Below are positions 13,245 through 26,210 of a stretch of 64,000 nucleotides of DNA, one piece after another (within the stretch, counting starts at the first letter, position 1; every line of letters begins with the position of its first letter). The notes beneath the pieces were generated by a model. That model made no database searches, had not been told where the DNA came from, and saw only the letters and a list, made by a program, of their open reading frames with translations. The position numbers and the translations under genes were made by a program. Source of the stretch: Hansfordia pulvinata (taxonomy: Eukaryota > Ascomycota > Sordariomycetes > Xylariales); the NCBI GenBank assembly GCA_006538405.1, contig BJKQ01000004.1, positions 1,550,001-1,614,000 of the forward strand. Direction: 5' to 3'.

Positions 13245-14834
13245 GTGTTTGTTTTTGGTCCGATTGGCCTGCCATCATTCGAAACTGTTTCCCCTCTATC
13301 CGTACATCAATGAACACGTCCAGTACTCGATTTTCGGATTCCGGGCTCCGATTTACTTCCTTTCCTTATTCCCTCTTTTGGCTCTGCAGCAAGGATTCCA
13401 CGTGGTCGCCCACGTCGAGGAGATATAGGAGGTTGGTGCTTCGCACCTAGTTGTATCGCAAAACCCTCCCGTACATCAGCAATGTTATGATCCTGCACAT
13501 TTGTACAGTTAAACTGCCCCTGGAGTCTGATGGCCATATAGGTAAGGTAGGTAGGTCACCACCGCGGTTAGGCCCATTTGATTCAAATCATACACTCTGT
13601 TCCTATTGCTTCAAGCATCGGTAAAGCCGTGGTAACAGCGCCTGTGTGAGCCAGGCGATGGTAGGTATGAAACGGGAACAGTTTTGTGGTTGAGGCGTGG
13701 CAACCAGCCTCCCCAGGTTCGCCGCCAGATTCGGTTCGATTTTCAGGACTTGACCTGTTGGCCTTGAGACAAGTGACAATGTGACCATTAGCCAGTACGT
13801 AGACATTCACGGGAGCCGACTTTTCGATCCTTCACGCGGAACAGAGTATGCAGCATGGTGCTGACACCACTAAAGAAGCGACAGAGTAGAACCGGGCCGA
13901 TGCCTAGAAGTATCGTCAGAAATTGCCCGTAACTCTCGCTTATGAGCTATTGTAACGACCAAGCTCGCAGACCATTGGTACCAGTTTGAGCGTGACTTGC
14001 ACGGATTCGTCCGAAGGCCATCGAACTACCAGCAATCCAATAGCCCTCAAGGTAGGGCAAATGTACACAAGCGATAGAATTTGGTGAACATCTCTCCCAG
14101 AGAGACCAGAATGAAACGGGTATGAGAATGAGATGAGCTTCATGAAATACCTTGAGCCAGTACAGATTGGTCCATTACCGACTTGCCCGGAGCTACCGGG
14201 CGCGGGGCCGGTGCCAATGCCGGTCTGCGTCTCCACCTACTTCCGGGTCTACGAGTGTACGTAGTGCGAGCGAGAGGGCAGGAAGTATCTGTGTACCTCG
14301 GCAGTGGGCAATTTCAAGCGCGCACAGATTACGCCTGATATCGATAAGAGACCGATAAGGCCGATCCACACAAAACCCTACGCGGCGAGCCTGGTGCTGG
14401 CGGCGAAGAGTGGGGACCACACACTTCCAGCTGCAATTCGCAAAATTCCACCCCCGACCCGCGAACTTTGTCCCCGTGTGCAATTTCGACCTCCCTCCTC
14501 AGCCAGCCCGCCTGCCGACAGACTTCATCGCCCAACGCCCAACGCCTCACTAACCAGTCCCTTGCGATTTTTGATATCATCCGTCAGGTACGTCGCCGAA
14601 GAACCGCCAGCGAGTCGAGGGATCGTGCTGCACGACATTTGCAACGAGGTCGACGCCGTCGTGCCCTCATCGCTGTCGACTTGCCGCGCCGTCTGTCCCA
14701 ATCCCTCGAACCCAGTGGCTTCAACTTTTTCCTTCCCCCGTCTACTGCGAGCTACCGCACCGCCGTGTTGGTCTCGCCCACACACCGCAGAGCACGAGCG
14801 CTGACTCTGGTCCCCTCCCACAGAAACCGCAACC
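13245..14834. other. Intergenic, ending in the S8 promoter and leader
   Basis: No gene is visible. The last 400 bases are C/T-rich, as expected of a highly expressed ribosomal-protein promoter and 5' leader. A leader intron is possible but cannot be fixed from sequence alone. Confidence 0.5.
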
Positions 14835-15713
14835 ATGGGTATTTCTCGCGACTCTCGCCACAAGCGCTCCGCCTCCGGTGCCAAGCGCGCCTACTACCGT
14901 ACGTCCAGCTGAAAGAATGGACTCAGTCCACACATACCACATCCCATCCATACAAATATTCGCCGTCGTCAGTCGTCGCCCAGCTCCCTTGCGAGCCAGC
15001 CCACCGGTCCACCAGTGCTTGAAACACGGCACGGGACACTTTCCCCTCTTCTCGAAAGGGGAGACCGGGGGCTGGGTCGGCTCGGGAGCTGGCAGGCGGC
15101 TTTCGATCATCGAAAACCCGTATGCATCTTTCTGCTAGTCTGATCATACGTTCTGACCTCCTCAACAGGGAAGAAGCGCGTTTTCGAGGCCGGTCGCCAG
15201 GAGGCCAACACCAGAATCGGAGCCAAGCGCATCCACACCGTCCGCACCCGCGGCGGCAACCAGAAGTTCCGCGCCCTGCGCCTCGACACGGGCAACTTCG
15301 CGTGGGCCTCCGAGGGCTGCACCCGCAAGACCCGCGTCATCGTCGTCGCCTACCACCCCTCCAACAACGAGCTGGTCCGCACCAACACCCTGACCAAGTC
15401 CGCCGTCGTCCAGATTGACGCCGCCCCCTTCCGCCAGTGGTACGAGGCCCACTACGGCCAGGGCATCGGCCGCCGCCGCCAGCAGAAGTCCGGCAAGGAG
15501 GAGGAGCAGGTCAAGAAGAGCAACGCCGTCGTCAAGAAGCAGGCCGAGCGCTTCGCCGCCCAGGGCAAGGTCGAGAACGCCCTCGAGAAGCAGTTCGAGG
15601 CCGGTCGCCTGTACGCCGTCATCGCCAGCCGTCCCGGCCAGAGCGGTCGCTGCGACGGCTACATCCTCGAGGGTGAGGAGCTCGCCTTCTACCAGCGCAA
15701 GCTCCACAAGTAA
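14835..15713 (+). CDS. rps8: 40S ribosomal protein S8 (eS8)
   Basis: Structural protein of the small cytosolic ribosomal subunit. Two exons, 14835-14898 and 15169-15713, split inside an Arg codon (TACTACC joined to GGAAGAAG) and separated by a 270-nt intron, long for this locus and typical of the first intron of fungal ribosomal-protein genes. The product is 202 residues, the normal eS8 length. It opens MGISRDSRHKRSASGAKRA and contains RKKRVFEAGRQEANTRIG and RTRGGNQKFRALRLDTGN, all family hallmarks. The C-terminal half has the expected Lys-rich insert and ends in YQRKLHK. The start context AACCATGG is strong. No frame damage is seen. Confidence 0.97.
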
Positions 15714-17506
15714 GCGTCTCGCAGCAGCATCAGCAGCAGCCGGCGTTTTCGGGATGGAAATGGTAGATGAGAGCAAAACCAAAAAAATGGCAAGCCTATG
15801 AGAATAAAAGAGAGCCAGGCGGGAGGGCACAGGGACGAGGAAACTGTCTCTTCACACACTGGGCAGCGCTCCTCGGGTGATCACGAAAGTGGCCCGTCGA
15901 GCACCCCTCCCTCTCTCGTGTGTTTGTGTGCTGTTCTTCCCCACTCCCGTGCCGCCGCTCCTGCAATCATACCAACACAACTGCTCTTCTTCTTTTTATT
16001 CTCCTTTGTGTGGCACTGGCATCGGTGTTTTCTGGGAAATGTTTTCTTTCCTGCTGGGTCTCCAGCGGCACTCGGGGCAAAAGAAGAGAAAGGATACGGG
16101 CGGCACCGGCATTTTCCCAAGGCTGGTAAACCCGCCCTTGCGATTTGGGGGGCTCAGATCTCAATCAAATGAAAGATCGCCTCAACGGAAAACGCGTTCA
16201 CGCGACAATGACAATTCGGAATAATCTTTGCCTGCCCTTGACCCAGCCGAAGTGAAGATCTTGATCCCGCGTGATGTGCTGTCTTGTTTCCTTGTCTGTA
16301 TTCGTGATATACCCTTTTTGGCTGGCTCCCATCGTTCTGGTAGATGTAGAGATCACTCGTTACTGGTCCGCGAATAGCTGATGGCTTACGTGACTCTAGA
16401 CTTGGTATCTCTTTGGCTTCAACTTTCAAACCGAAAAAAAAAAAAAAAATCGATGACTGCTCTCCGCTATCCACTACTTCTGTGGAGGCGACATGAATGA
16501 CTGACCACTTGAACCGAAGGGCGGTGCTCAGTAAGGAGTAGCTACGGCAGCGTGGGCAGAAAAGGGGGTACTCGTATAAGTAGGGCCGGAAGGGTGGGTA
16601 CAGAGGGGTAATGCGGGCCTCCAAGTTATGAAGGCACGGAAGGGTGCGTGAGTACGTGACCACAACCCTATTCGTACTGCATAAGACAACTGTGGGTATG
16701 CTATTATGTCAAGGCATCCCGTCCGAGGCTGTTGCGTTGCCGCCCCCTCCAACAGCTGTGGTGAATCATGATGGCATCTGTATTGACATCTATCTAATCA
16801 TCTGTTGTCTGTCTTTTCATGTAAAGACGAATCCCCTCCTTTTCTTAATCCGCGGTCCTCTTCATTGGAACGCACGAGTCGTCATCTCATAACCAGATCG
16901 CATCTGTCTGGCCCCATCCCAGCACAACAGTCTCGCTGATTGAACTGGGGTTGGAACAGGGAGATCTTCGCCTGCCGAGGCTTTCCCAATTCATCTGTTC
17001 AGACATCGAAGAGCGATGCAACTGAGCTTCGTGGGAACGCTTTCAGGACGCTGTGTCGTTTATGTCTCAACGTGATATCGTAAGTCTTGGGCTGGAAACA
17101 CCTTGAGTCCTGTTCCTCCATTTCCGTCTCTCGCCAAAACATCCATCACTGGAATTTCTCGTCCCAACATCGTCAAAGAACAGGATTGTAACAATAGGGG
17201 AGTGATCAAGATAAGAATATCTCGACACAATGTCTTCCCTTGGCATTATGCTGCTTGCTTTTTCATGACCGGCCGGCGGTGTAATATTCAACGCCCGAAC
17301 TATGTTTTCGCTGGTGAAAAGCAAGGATGCCCGGATAGATCATGCGTGTGCTATTAAAACACAATGGCTCTCAAGGTGCGACGCGACGCCTCTCTCGGGG
17401 CTCAACTCGCACGAGACGGCCCGTGGAGGCCAGTGACCAAGAGGCGCTGATCGACACCTGAAGCCAAAAAATTTGTACAAGAAGGCTGCGGAGGGAGCCA
17501 AGATGC
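15714..17506. other. Intergenic between convergent S8 and TBC genes
   Basis: Holds the 3' ends of both flanking genes. An A16 tract lies at 16434-16449. No coding potential was recognised. Confidence 0.5.
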
Positions 17507-20500
17507 CTATAGGCTGAATTGCTTTTTGAGGTCTTGCCATTTGCGCTGTAGAGCCTCGTGTTGCTGGTTGATCTGGGAAGGGGGTTAGCGGAGCGCGGAT
17601 GAGCGACTGGTGGATTCATTACTTACTTCGGCGTACTGCATCTTGGTCTGCACGAGCTGCTCTTCAAGATCGGCCATTTCCTTCTCAAGTCGCTGGTTCT
17701 CCTGGTGGACCTTCTCGTTCCGCTCCATGAGGCTGTCACGTTCCGGCCTCCAAGCCGACTCGATTTCTTCTGGCTGTTTTTCAATGACGTGGCGCAGCTC
17801 CTTGACCTGGCCCTCCAGACTCTCATTCTTGTCCTTGAGCTCCTCGTTCTGGACTTTGGTTTGCACCAGATCGGTGGCCATGTCGGCAGATTCACGGTCG
17901 CTGGCCTCGAGACGCTCTTCGAGTTTGCGAAGCTTGACGGCGGAGCTAGCGTTGGTGGTCCGCAAGTTCTGGAGCTCTTCCTCACGCTCCTTCTCCTGTC
18001 GCGTCTTTTCCTCCCACTCTTCTGTGTACGCCTGCAACAGCTCTGGAGTCACCTTGACCTCGCAGGCATCCCGGACAAGCTGATCCGCCCGGTAGACTTC
18101 CTTCTCGATGGCCGATGAGCTGCTGCCGAAGAAGCCACTCTCGAGTATGCTGCCCGCGCTGGGGGATTGGTCGATGTAGACGTCGAATACCTTATCCTTG
18201 AGGAAAGTGGTGAGCTGAGCCATGTCGGACATACCCAGCAAGGTCGAGGCGTTCTTCTGCATCAGGACAATGCCGAACTTTATAATGGCAGAAAGGCCCT
18301 CAGAGAAAATCAAGTCGTAGATTCGTAGGACAAGTTGGAGCGGAAACCGGTAAGCGAAGAGTGTCAGGAACCACTGGGTCGCGTATAGGTGAGACGAGAT
18401 GCCTCGGCGATGGAGGTGACAGTAGAGAGCCGGCTCGAGGTCTTCAAGCAGACGTTCGAACTGGTACAGGGAGAGATGCAGGCCAGGCATGTTTTGGATG
18501 AACAGGTCACGCAGTTTGTACTTGTTCATGAGACGAACCAAGATGCAAAAGGCCTCCTCTTCGGGCATGTTGAAGAGGAGCGGCATAATGAGAAAGTTCA
18601 TGCCTTGGGCGTAGCCAACACCCTCGTCAAATAGTGCATAGGCTTTGCAGACCCCAAACAGACCATCTTGCAGGCCGGCCGAAGCAGCGTGTTTCGAGAA
18701 GCTCGTCCGCGCTCCCAAGTCACGCTTGATGACCTTCTCTAGCTTCTGGAGGGCCGCAGCATCCTCTTTCTCCTTCTTTTTGCGCTCGGCCTTGGCGGTG
18801 GCTAAGGCCTTTTGAGCAGCCTCGGAAGACTCTGGAAGTGGAGACCTGAGACCGCTGGCTCCGGAATGTTCGGAGTGAATGGAAGAAGCCGACGAGGCCA
18901 GCACATCCTTGTTGTCGACGCTCAGGTTGCCATTGCTCGAGCTGCTAGCTGAAGTTCCGTTGCTGTTGCGATCCTTGTCCTTCTCGGTGCCGCGGTTTGC
19001 CAGTTCGTGATAGACAAGTTCGAGATCGTCGTTCTTGCTTTGCGCCAGGACTTGCCAAACAACGCCACGGATCACATTGGGGATGCCGGTAGCAATAGCC
19101 CGGTTGAGCTCCTCGGCGCTGGTGCGGGCGACAGCGGAGGGCCCCTCGTAGACAACAGACTGCCAGAGATCCCAATCCACTTGGGTGTCGCCGAGGGCCG
19201 ACGGCCCGGCAGACACGCCGGAAACGGTTCCGGGGGCGAGTTCAGGGTTGTGACCGGCGGGTACGGCAGAGCCATCCGGGGTTTCGGGAGCCTCCGAAGG
19301 GTTGCTGGTGGTGGTAAGACCGGAGGAGCGCGTGGGCGGAGCTGCCTGGGCATCCTTGTCGTCGTCCATGCTGGACATGGAGATGCCGGCTTCCTCGCGC
19401 ATGCGGACCATCTTGAATCGATCCTTGAGACTGCTCCGTGCCGAGCGGTTCTTGGTGTTGGACGTGCCCGTCTCATTCTCTTCGTCGAGCTTGCTCAGCA
19501 TCATCTCGGGATTACTAGTCAGTGTAGCTATGGAGCTGGCAGTGTTGCGGCGAGGAGAGTTGGAGGCGGTCACCGGAGGCGAGGTGGCGGGTTGTTCTTT
19601 GTGAGAGGAGTTGCGAGACATCCAGGAGAATGGGCTGGTGAACTTGCGGGATGTTGTGGCTGGAGGGGGAGGGGCAGCTGCAGCCGCGCCGGTAGCTGCA
19701 GCAGTAGCGCCAGTACCGGCAGATGCAGTGTTGTTCGGATTGGGGCTCGTCTTGGGCGGAGACTCGGTTGGTGCAGGCGACCATGGCATGGCTGGCAGAG
19801 AGCTTGTGATGTTGCTGAGGGACAGCTTCTTTGAGGGCCCCTTTTCCGGGCCTTTTTCTGGGGGCGGGGAGACATCGGCAGCGTCTAGCAGAGTGTGTTA
19901 GCGGGGCAGAGGTTCGGATTGCCAGGCCAGGGCCAGGGCCGCAGGCGTGTTAGTGCAGAACATACTCTTGGTGGTGGCGACCGGCTGGGAAGTGATGATG
20001 GGCGTAGCTGTGGCAGCGGCGGTAGCGGCCGCAGCATCGTCCAAATCGACGTTGTCGAGCGAGGGAGTTTTGGAGTGGTGGGCAGAGGCGGGCTCTGGGG
20101 CGTCTTCAGCGTCTTCGGCGGCATTGGCGGCGGGAGAAGAAGGTTCGACGGGTTCCGGGGAGCCGTCACTGTCGTCTCCGGCGTCCTTGTCGTCATTGCT
20201 GACGCTCGGGGCCTCAGTTCCAGTCGGCGGGCTCACGGCGCCGTCGAGGGCCGAATCCAGAGCGCCGGGGCCGGGTGTGTCAGGGGTATCGGACTGGGGA
20301 CTGGCGATGCTGCTATCGGGCCGCGGGGATATGACGGAGGAGGATGTGAGACGCTTGGTGGTCAGAGATCGGACTGAGCCGGTGTCGACGGCATCTTCGA
20401 AGGTGTCCTGGAGGCAGACGGGTCAGCGTCAGGCACGCCGGGAAGGGCAGGGGTCGAAGGGTACTGGACATACCGTGTCCCTGTCCGAGGAGGCGGGCGA

Positions 20501-20563
20501 GGGCTTCCTGTCGAGAGCGGGAGCGGGCTCGGGCGAGCGCAGCAGCTCGTCCTGCACCGACAT
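17507..20563 (-). CDS. gyp5: TBC-domain Rab GTPase-activating protein (Gyp5-like)
   Basis: Activator of Rab GTP hydrolysis in ER-Golgi or exocytic traffic. Four exons read downwards: 20563-20474, 20407-19966, 19884-17627, 17572-17507; 951 residues. The N-terminal 400 residues are Pro/Ser/Ala-rich and low in complexity, with a DTFEDAVD motif at the exon 1-2 junction. The TBC domain spans roughly residues 445-750. The catalytic arginine finger is in IKRDLGAR near 562 and the glutamine finger in GYAQGMN near 602, so GAP activity should be intact. From about 790 to the end is a heptad-rich coiled coil, the Gyp5/Gyl1 arrangement. The last exon is only 22 codons. The start ATGTCGGTGCAGG is the only ATG giving this first exon. 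The Gyp5 assignment rests on layout; the TBC call is firm. Confidence 0.9.
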
Positions 20564-20718
20564 GTCGACTGGCAGTGCTGCGGGTGAGGCGGGCGGAGGC
20601 GAGATTGGGTCGGAGGGGAGCTCAGAGATGCATGCACCTGGACCTGCAGGGCTCGGGCATACGAGCAGACGAAGGGGCGTCCGCCGGCGTGGCTGTCGTT
20701 GTCGGTAGCGTTCTTGCC

Positions 20719-20752
20719 GTCGTTCTCGTCGTTGTCGTTGTCGTTGTCGCTA

Positions 20753-20799
<47 letters not shown>

Positions 20800-20820
20800 G
20801 TTCTTGTTGTTGTTTTCGTT
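20719..20820. repeat. GTC trinucleotide microsatellite
   Basis: An almost pure GTC run with GTT interruptions, upstream of the TBC gene start and so in its promoter or 5' leader. Length is likely to vary between strains. Confidence 0.8.
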
Positions 20821-22073
20821 AAATATGGACTCTGGTATCGTCTTTCTGGACCCGGAACCGGACCTCCAGAGGGCAGTTTTCGAGAACAGGGGGGCCGTGT
20901 GGCGAGTGGCGAGTGGGAGGAAGTGATTGGCAGAGGGCCTAACGAAGGATTGGTGACAGATGGGACAGAAAGGATGGATGGGTTCTAGCACGCCGGGTGG
21001 GTTGCTGGCACCGCAGCCAAGGAATTCCTGACTTGGGCGAGGACGGCAAGGCTGGGAGGAGGCAGTGGTTCTGGGGGCCTACCGTGGTGGTGCGGACAGA
21101 GGCGAGGCGAGGCGAAGAAAGTGAGGTGGAAGGGATGAACGGGGGTTGGGATGGGATGGCTGGCGTTGGCGTCGCTGCTGCTGCTGCTGGCTTTGGCGGC
21201 CGTGGCCTCCACGCAGCAGCCCCAAACGTGAGCGACAGCTCCATCCACAGTTGCGGGTGGTGTTGGCGCATGTATCAGCCCAGCGGGCCAGGGCCTGCAA
21301 GGTACAAGCGCGAGGTACTACGGCACGAATGGGACCTCAGCCAGTGGAGACCAGACCCGTGCCCTTGGGCTTGTGCAGAATGAATGGAACCCTCCCGTCT
21401 CGTCCCCTGAAGTCGATGGACATGGAGGTCCTCGTGGTACACGCCAACCCGAGCGAAAAGGTAGGTAATGGATGTACCCTAGACGTCCTGAGGACGTGCC
21501 CAAGGTTGCAGAAGAGCGGCAATTTGTGCGTGTCCGTCAGATCTGTACGGTTTTAGCTACTTCTGGTCTATCAGTGTCCATGTCTCCGTGCGTGGAGTGC
21601 CCAACCCTCGAATTCCTGTACTCCGTACGCACTCTCAAGTACTGATTTAGGTCATGTGTCAAGTTATCAAGAATCATCAATGTTGCCGTACATGGCCGCC
21701 ATTCTCTTTCTTGCATGCTCACTATTGATTGTGGGATCATGGGTTTTTAAAAACGTACGTAGAGATCATGGCGACTGACTGCAATGGTCCGAAATTTCAG
21801 TGTCAACAAAGACCGAGGCTGTGCAAAGTGCAAAGTGGTTGTGTTCCAGATTTCAGGCGGTGCCACTTAAGGGGGGGGGAAGTCCGAAGAGACAACCCCG
21901 GTCCTGGCCCCAGTCCTGGACCAGGTCCAGGTCCAAGTCTTCCCTCCCCGGCCCTGGTGAGGAAAATGCCCGTGATGTAATGCTGGTGATGCAGGGGCGT
22001 CGTTGTCTCGGTTGTTTTCTCCCTCGAGCCCGCTGATGCGGTTGCGGTTGCGGTCGCGGTCGCGGTGTTGCAA

Positions 22074-22111
22074 GTACGAGTACCTAAGGTACCTACCTTA
22101 GGTACTCGTAC
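22074..22111. repeat. Perfect 18-bp inverted repeat with 2-base spacer
   Basis: The left arm GTACGAGTACCTAAGGTA (22074-22091) and the right arm TACCTTAGGTACTCGTAC (22094-22111) are exact reverse complements, separated only by CC. It joins the locus-wide TACGAGTA motif to a CCTAAGG core. It could extrude as a cruciform or bind a dimeric protein. Confidence 0.9.
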
Positions 22112-25100
22112 CTCCCGGGACGAACCTGATCAAGCGCGTTTCTATGTACTAAACGACTTATTAGACTAATAACTTGCTTGCAAAACCGTGTCGTGATCGT
22201 CTCCAAGGCCGATAGTGTTCTGAACTACTGGACTCATTAATCGAAAAAAAAAAAAAAAAAACCCCGAGCCTAAAAAATTCTAGGGCCTCTCAACCATTGC
22301 GGAGCACCACGCGGAATACGGATTACGTCGAGGGGCAGGCCGCCAGCTGAGAAGGGGCCCGGTCTCTGTCGATCAAGACAAGGCAATGCAGCGGCTTATG
22401 CTTATGACTTATTGAGATGGTGTCGACGCGGAGGCGGTCGCTTGCTTGTCGAGGCGCGCACGAGTACTCGTATCGCATACTCCGTAGTAATCGACACCCG
22501 TCAGCGCCAAACGTCACGGTTATAACAGCCATGCTATGGTCAGCCAGTGGCCAGCAGTCGTCGCTTCAACGCTGCCACGCCCGGCGGCTTACGCGTCCGG
22601 CGCATCGCGGCTCGTTCGGACTCGCAGGAGGAGACCCCTCTTCGCGGCTAGACGTGCAGGTGTCCGGTCCGGGGCGTGGTCAGCCCTTGTCTACCTAATA
22701 AGTACTCGTAGCCCGTTGAATACTAAGAGATCTAGGAGATACGATACTTTGATTGTTGAATTTATCAATCATTTGATGGATCGCGCCGCGATCGCTTTTG
22801 TTGTGTTTCGTTTCGCGTCAGCCGAGAGGGGCCTAGCAGCACTTCCTACTGTCCGCAGTCGTTCTCTTAGTAGTATCCCGATGGCCTTGGACTCATCATA
22901 GGTAAGGTACGGGCAGTCGTTATTATTATTATTACTACCGGACACACGGTACTTTGCTACTACCGTCACTCGAGCGCGTTCTCTCGTCCTTTGCAAGCAG
23001 CCCAGCCCCTCCACGCCGGAGACTGAGCACAGGTGGGAGAGCACCCGACGCGACGCAGACTCTGGGCTCAGTACGACCGACACTGTCCCCCGTGAGCCGA
23101 GAGTGTGCAGAGTGCGGGAGTACTCGTGGGTTCCGCTGAGACACTCAATCATCTGCCGCGAATCGCCATTGATGTAGTATGTACCCAAGGTAGTCGTAGC
23201 GTCGCGAAATAACTGTGCACGAGTACTCGGCTACAGCGCGCTCAGTAGATGGTACCACCCACCCGTACGTACACAATATCGACCTGGACTAATTTAATGG
23301 CCGTCTCTCTGGCAGAAGCGCGAAACGGGTGGGAATCCCAGGGGAAGCATCGTGGGCATCCTCGAAGGGCGGCGCGGCCTGCCTCCCCCGCCCACTGAAT
23401 CCGATCTCCCACTTGGGACGGTTTGGGTCGGCGCGGCTGCTTGCACCACGGGAGGGAAACCCTGCCGATCTACTCACTCACAGATGGGCGGCTCTAGTTA
23501 GTGAAATGACACTCATCATTGCCCAGATCACCGACTTGAGGGGGCGGCCGGCGATCCGCGAGCTCTCGGGCCGTTGTGCTGAGACACGCCTTGTTGACTT
23601 GCGCGCCCGTCGCCTTTCTCGTCACCAGCAGCTCAGGGGCGTCTCCTGCGATCACAGCGAGTGCTGTCGTGTCTCAGACGGCACGGGGAAGAGGCCTTGA
23701 GCATGCCTAGCCAAAGGTTGGGGGTTCTATCCGTGCCGTGTATGCTACGAGTATGCGCCTCTTCTTTTTCGGATTCCTTTTTTTTTCGCCACTTGTGGTG
23801 GCGGCGTCTTCCGTCTTTCGTCCGCCTCTTCTTCTTTTTCTTCTTCTTCGATCGTCAATCTGCACGGCGGTGGTTTCTCTGGTGGTGGGCTGGAGGATAT
23901 CACGATAAGTACAAGTTATTGGTCCACCCCGCCTACTCGTACTCGTACTGCCCCTCGCCTGTGTGCCTGTTTCTTGGTCCTTGGCCTCTTCCTTGGCAGC
24001 GTAGGGGTCAAAGACGAGCCGTTGTACAGGTAGAAAAGAAAGAAAAGAAGAAGAAGAAAAGAACATATAAAAGGTGATATATCGGCATTCGTTACCTGCG
24101 CCTTTTGTGCTCTCCACCTCGCTCGTCCGGCCGAGATGCAGTACTCGTAGCTGTCCGACCTTGCGCAAGAGCCTCACGCTTGGCCGGAGCGTGGCCCAAG
24201 CACTCATCAGTCGAGTATTGTATCGTATGGCGCAGACACTCGTGGGCTGCGGGAGCGTCGCGTCGGACGCCCCCCCGCATCTCTTTCAGTTAATCGAGAG
24301 ACACCCCGTAACGCCCCCCCTTATCTGCAAGGACCATTCACACAACGCGCTGCTCTTGAAATCAGTTGGACAGATATACTCGTAGACCCCATCTTGCCAC
24401 GAGTACCTGTGTTTGTAGCCGTCAACAGCATGACGGCCCCATGGTCGGCGAGCCCACCCTGCCCCTCCCCAGAGCCACACCGCGGCCGCAATCGTCACTT
24501 GTCAGGTTTCTGCGCCTCGCATGTGTGCCTCGCTTACATGCACCAGTGTTCTGGGTGTGGAAAAGGGACTGGCTGCCTACGAGTACCTGAGGAGGTACCT
24601 GGCAGTCAGCAGGCCCCTCTTTTCACAGTATCTATCTACCTAATCTTTCGTTCTGGTGTCTCCGTAGGTGTCCGTGCCTGAGAAGGACCCTCGCGCGTGC
24701 CTGGGGATGGTCGGGTTACAAAAGAACAAGACAAGAAAAAGGGTCTCTGCTCGCCACGCAGGCAATACAGCATTCTCTCAAATGCGCGGTTCGGACCTTC
24801 AACCGCCAACAATCCCATCTGAGGGCGCGTGAAATCCCCCTCCGCGCCTCCTCCCCTCTCACGTTTCTGTCAACCCCGCGCAACACCCTGGGGCGTCCAC
24901 CTGTCTCACATCGTCCACACCGCCCACCCCTCTCAGACGGCTGGACAGGGCAGTGGCTGCGGCGGGCATGTATCTCGTGGGCCTGGACCCCGGGGAGCGA
25001 CTGGAATGTGAGCGTGGGGGTGGGGGAGGTGGGTTCTTGTCTCTCTTGATACCTGCTCGCACCACGACCGTCGCCAGCCACCGGGGCCGATGCGGCGCCC

Positions 25101-26210
25101 CTGGCTCCTCGCTTCTCAGCCCCCCGGAGATATGAGGGCCCTGTATCGTGTGCCCCGGCGCTTCTGCCGTTCGTCGCGCGGGGAGGGCCGGCTCCGGTGG
25201 CGTTGTGACGGGCTGAAAGCCATGGCGCCCGCTGGCAGTTGATGGAGCTGGCGTCTTCAGCTGGAAGTGATTGATTTTCTGTGAAACGTCCACTGGATGC
25301 CTATTGCCCTGTTTTATTGTCAGTTGAGAAAATACATCTATGCCTTTCCAGGTGATAGAGGGCCTTTTTGAGAATGATATCAAGTGGTATCTATATTTCG
25401 GACTGGGGTTAGTTCTTTCATTCTCTTCAGCGACTGGGATCCGGCTTCTGATTGAAGCACAGCCAGTCCTTTCTCTCTTGTCTTTCTAAGCATTTAAGTG
25501 CAGAATGAGCGAATTGAAATGCGAGACTCATCAGTGTAGTGCCCTGATGTCGGGATCAGGTTAGCACAGGCCATGTCCAAGTTGAGGTGTCTTCAACAAA
25601 CACCAAAATGAGTTACAGCTGTGAACGCCTCACTGTATGGATTCGACAAACAACATATTGGCCTTGTCGTATTAGAGCTTGATCGTACCTAGCCAGCCTG
25701 CTCTTGACACTGTGGAAGTTGAAGTTGACGATACCCCTTATCTCCCTTTCCTTACTGTTGTCGTCCTCCGCGAGCCCATGCATATTTCCGGTTTATTATC
25801 CATGCGAGGTAGACAACCGGATGTGTGCAGCACAATACATCTCCGGATGCTATTACGGAAGGACAGTCGGAATACACGTAAAAGGGCCGGAAGAAGGCCG
25901 AGGTGGGGTTTTAGCAAAGCACGTCAGCGCAACGCGGGCCCCGCAGTGCCGGTGCCGGCCGTCCCGCGCGGGTATGCTCCTCCTGTAGATGCACATATTC
26001 AGTACCTACACGGCCATTCTCAGCTGGGCTCGACTCAGATTCATTGAACTTAGGTTGATACGGTATCGTGCATACCCTATCCATGAAATTTTGAAGCAGC
26101 AAGTACAGGCAAGTGCAGCCCCGGCGCCCATCCCATCGGCACCTTCCATAAACCACAACGCGGGAGTGCACCAGAACAAAAAAGAAAGAAAGAAAAAAAC
26201 ACATCTCGTC

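Larger units (their letters stand above)
20564..26210. other. Wide divergent intergenic region between TBC GAP and FAD oxidase
   Basis: No convincing gene in 5.6 kb. It holds a GTC/GTT microsatellite in the TBC leader (about 20719-20820), an A17 tract (22244-22260), a perfect 18-bp inverted repeat (22074-22111), and about ten copies of the TACGAGTA/TACTCGTA motif between 22.4 and 24.6 kb. An open frame on the minus strand at 24859-25383 has no recognisable protein features. Confidence 0.5.

Noticed and set aside
24859..25383. Minus-strand open frame of 174 codons
   Set aside because: Pro/Arg-rich low-complexity translation with no motif or splice partner.
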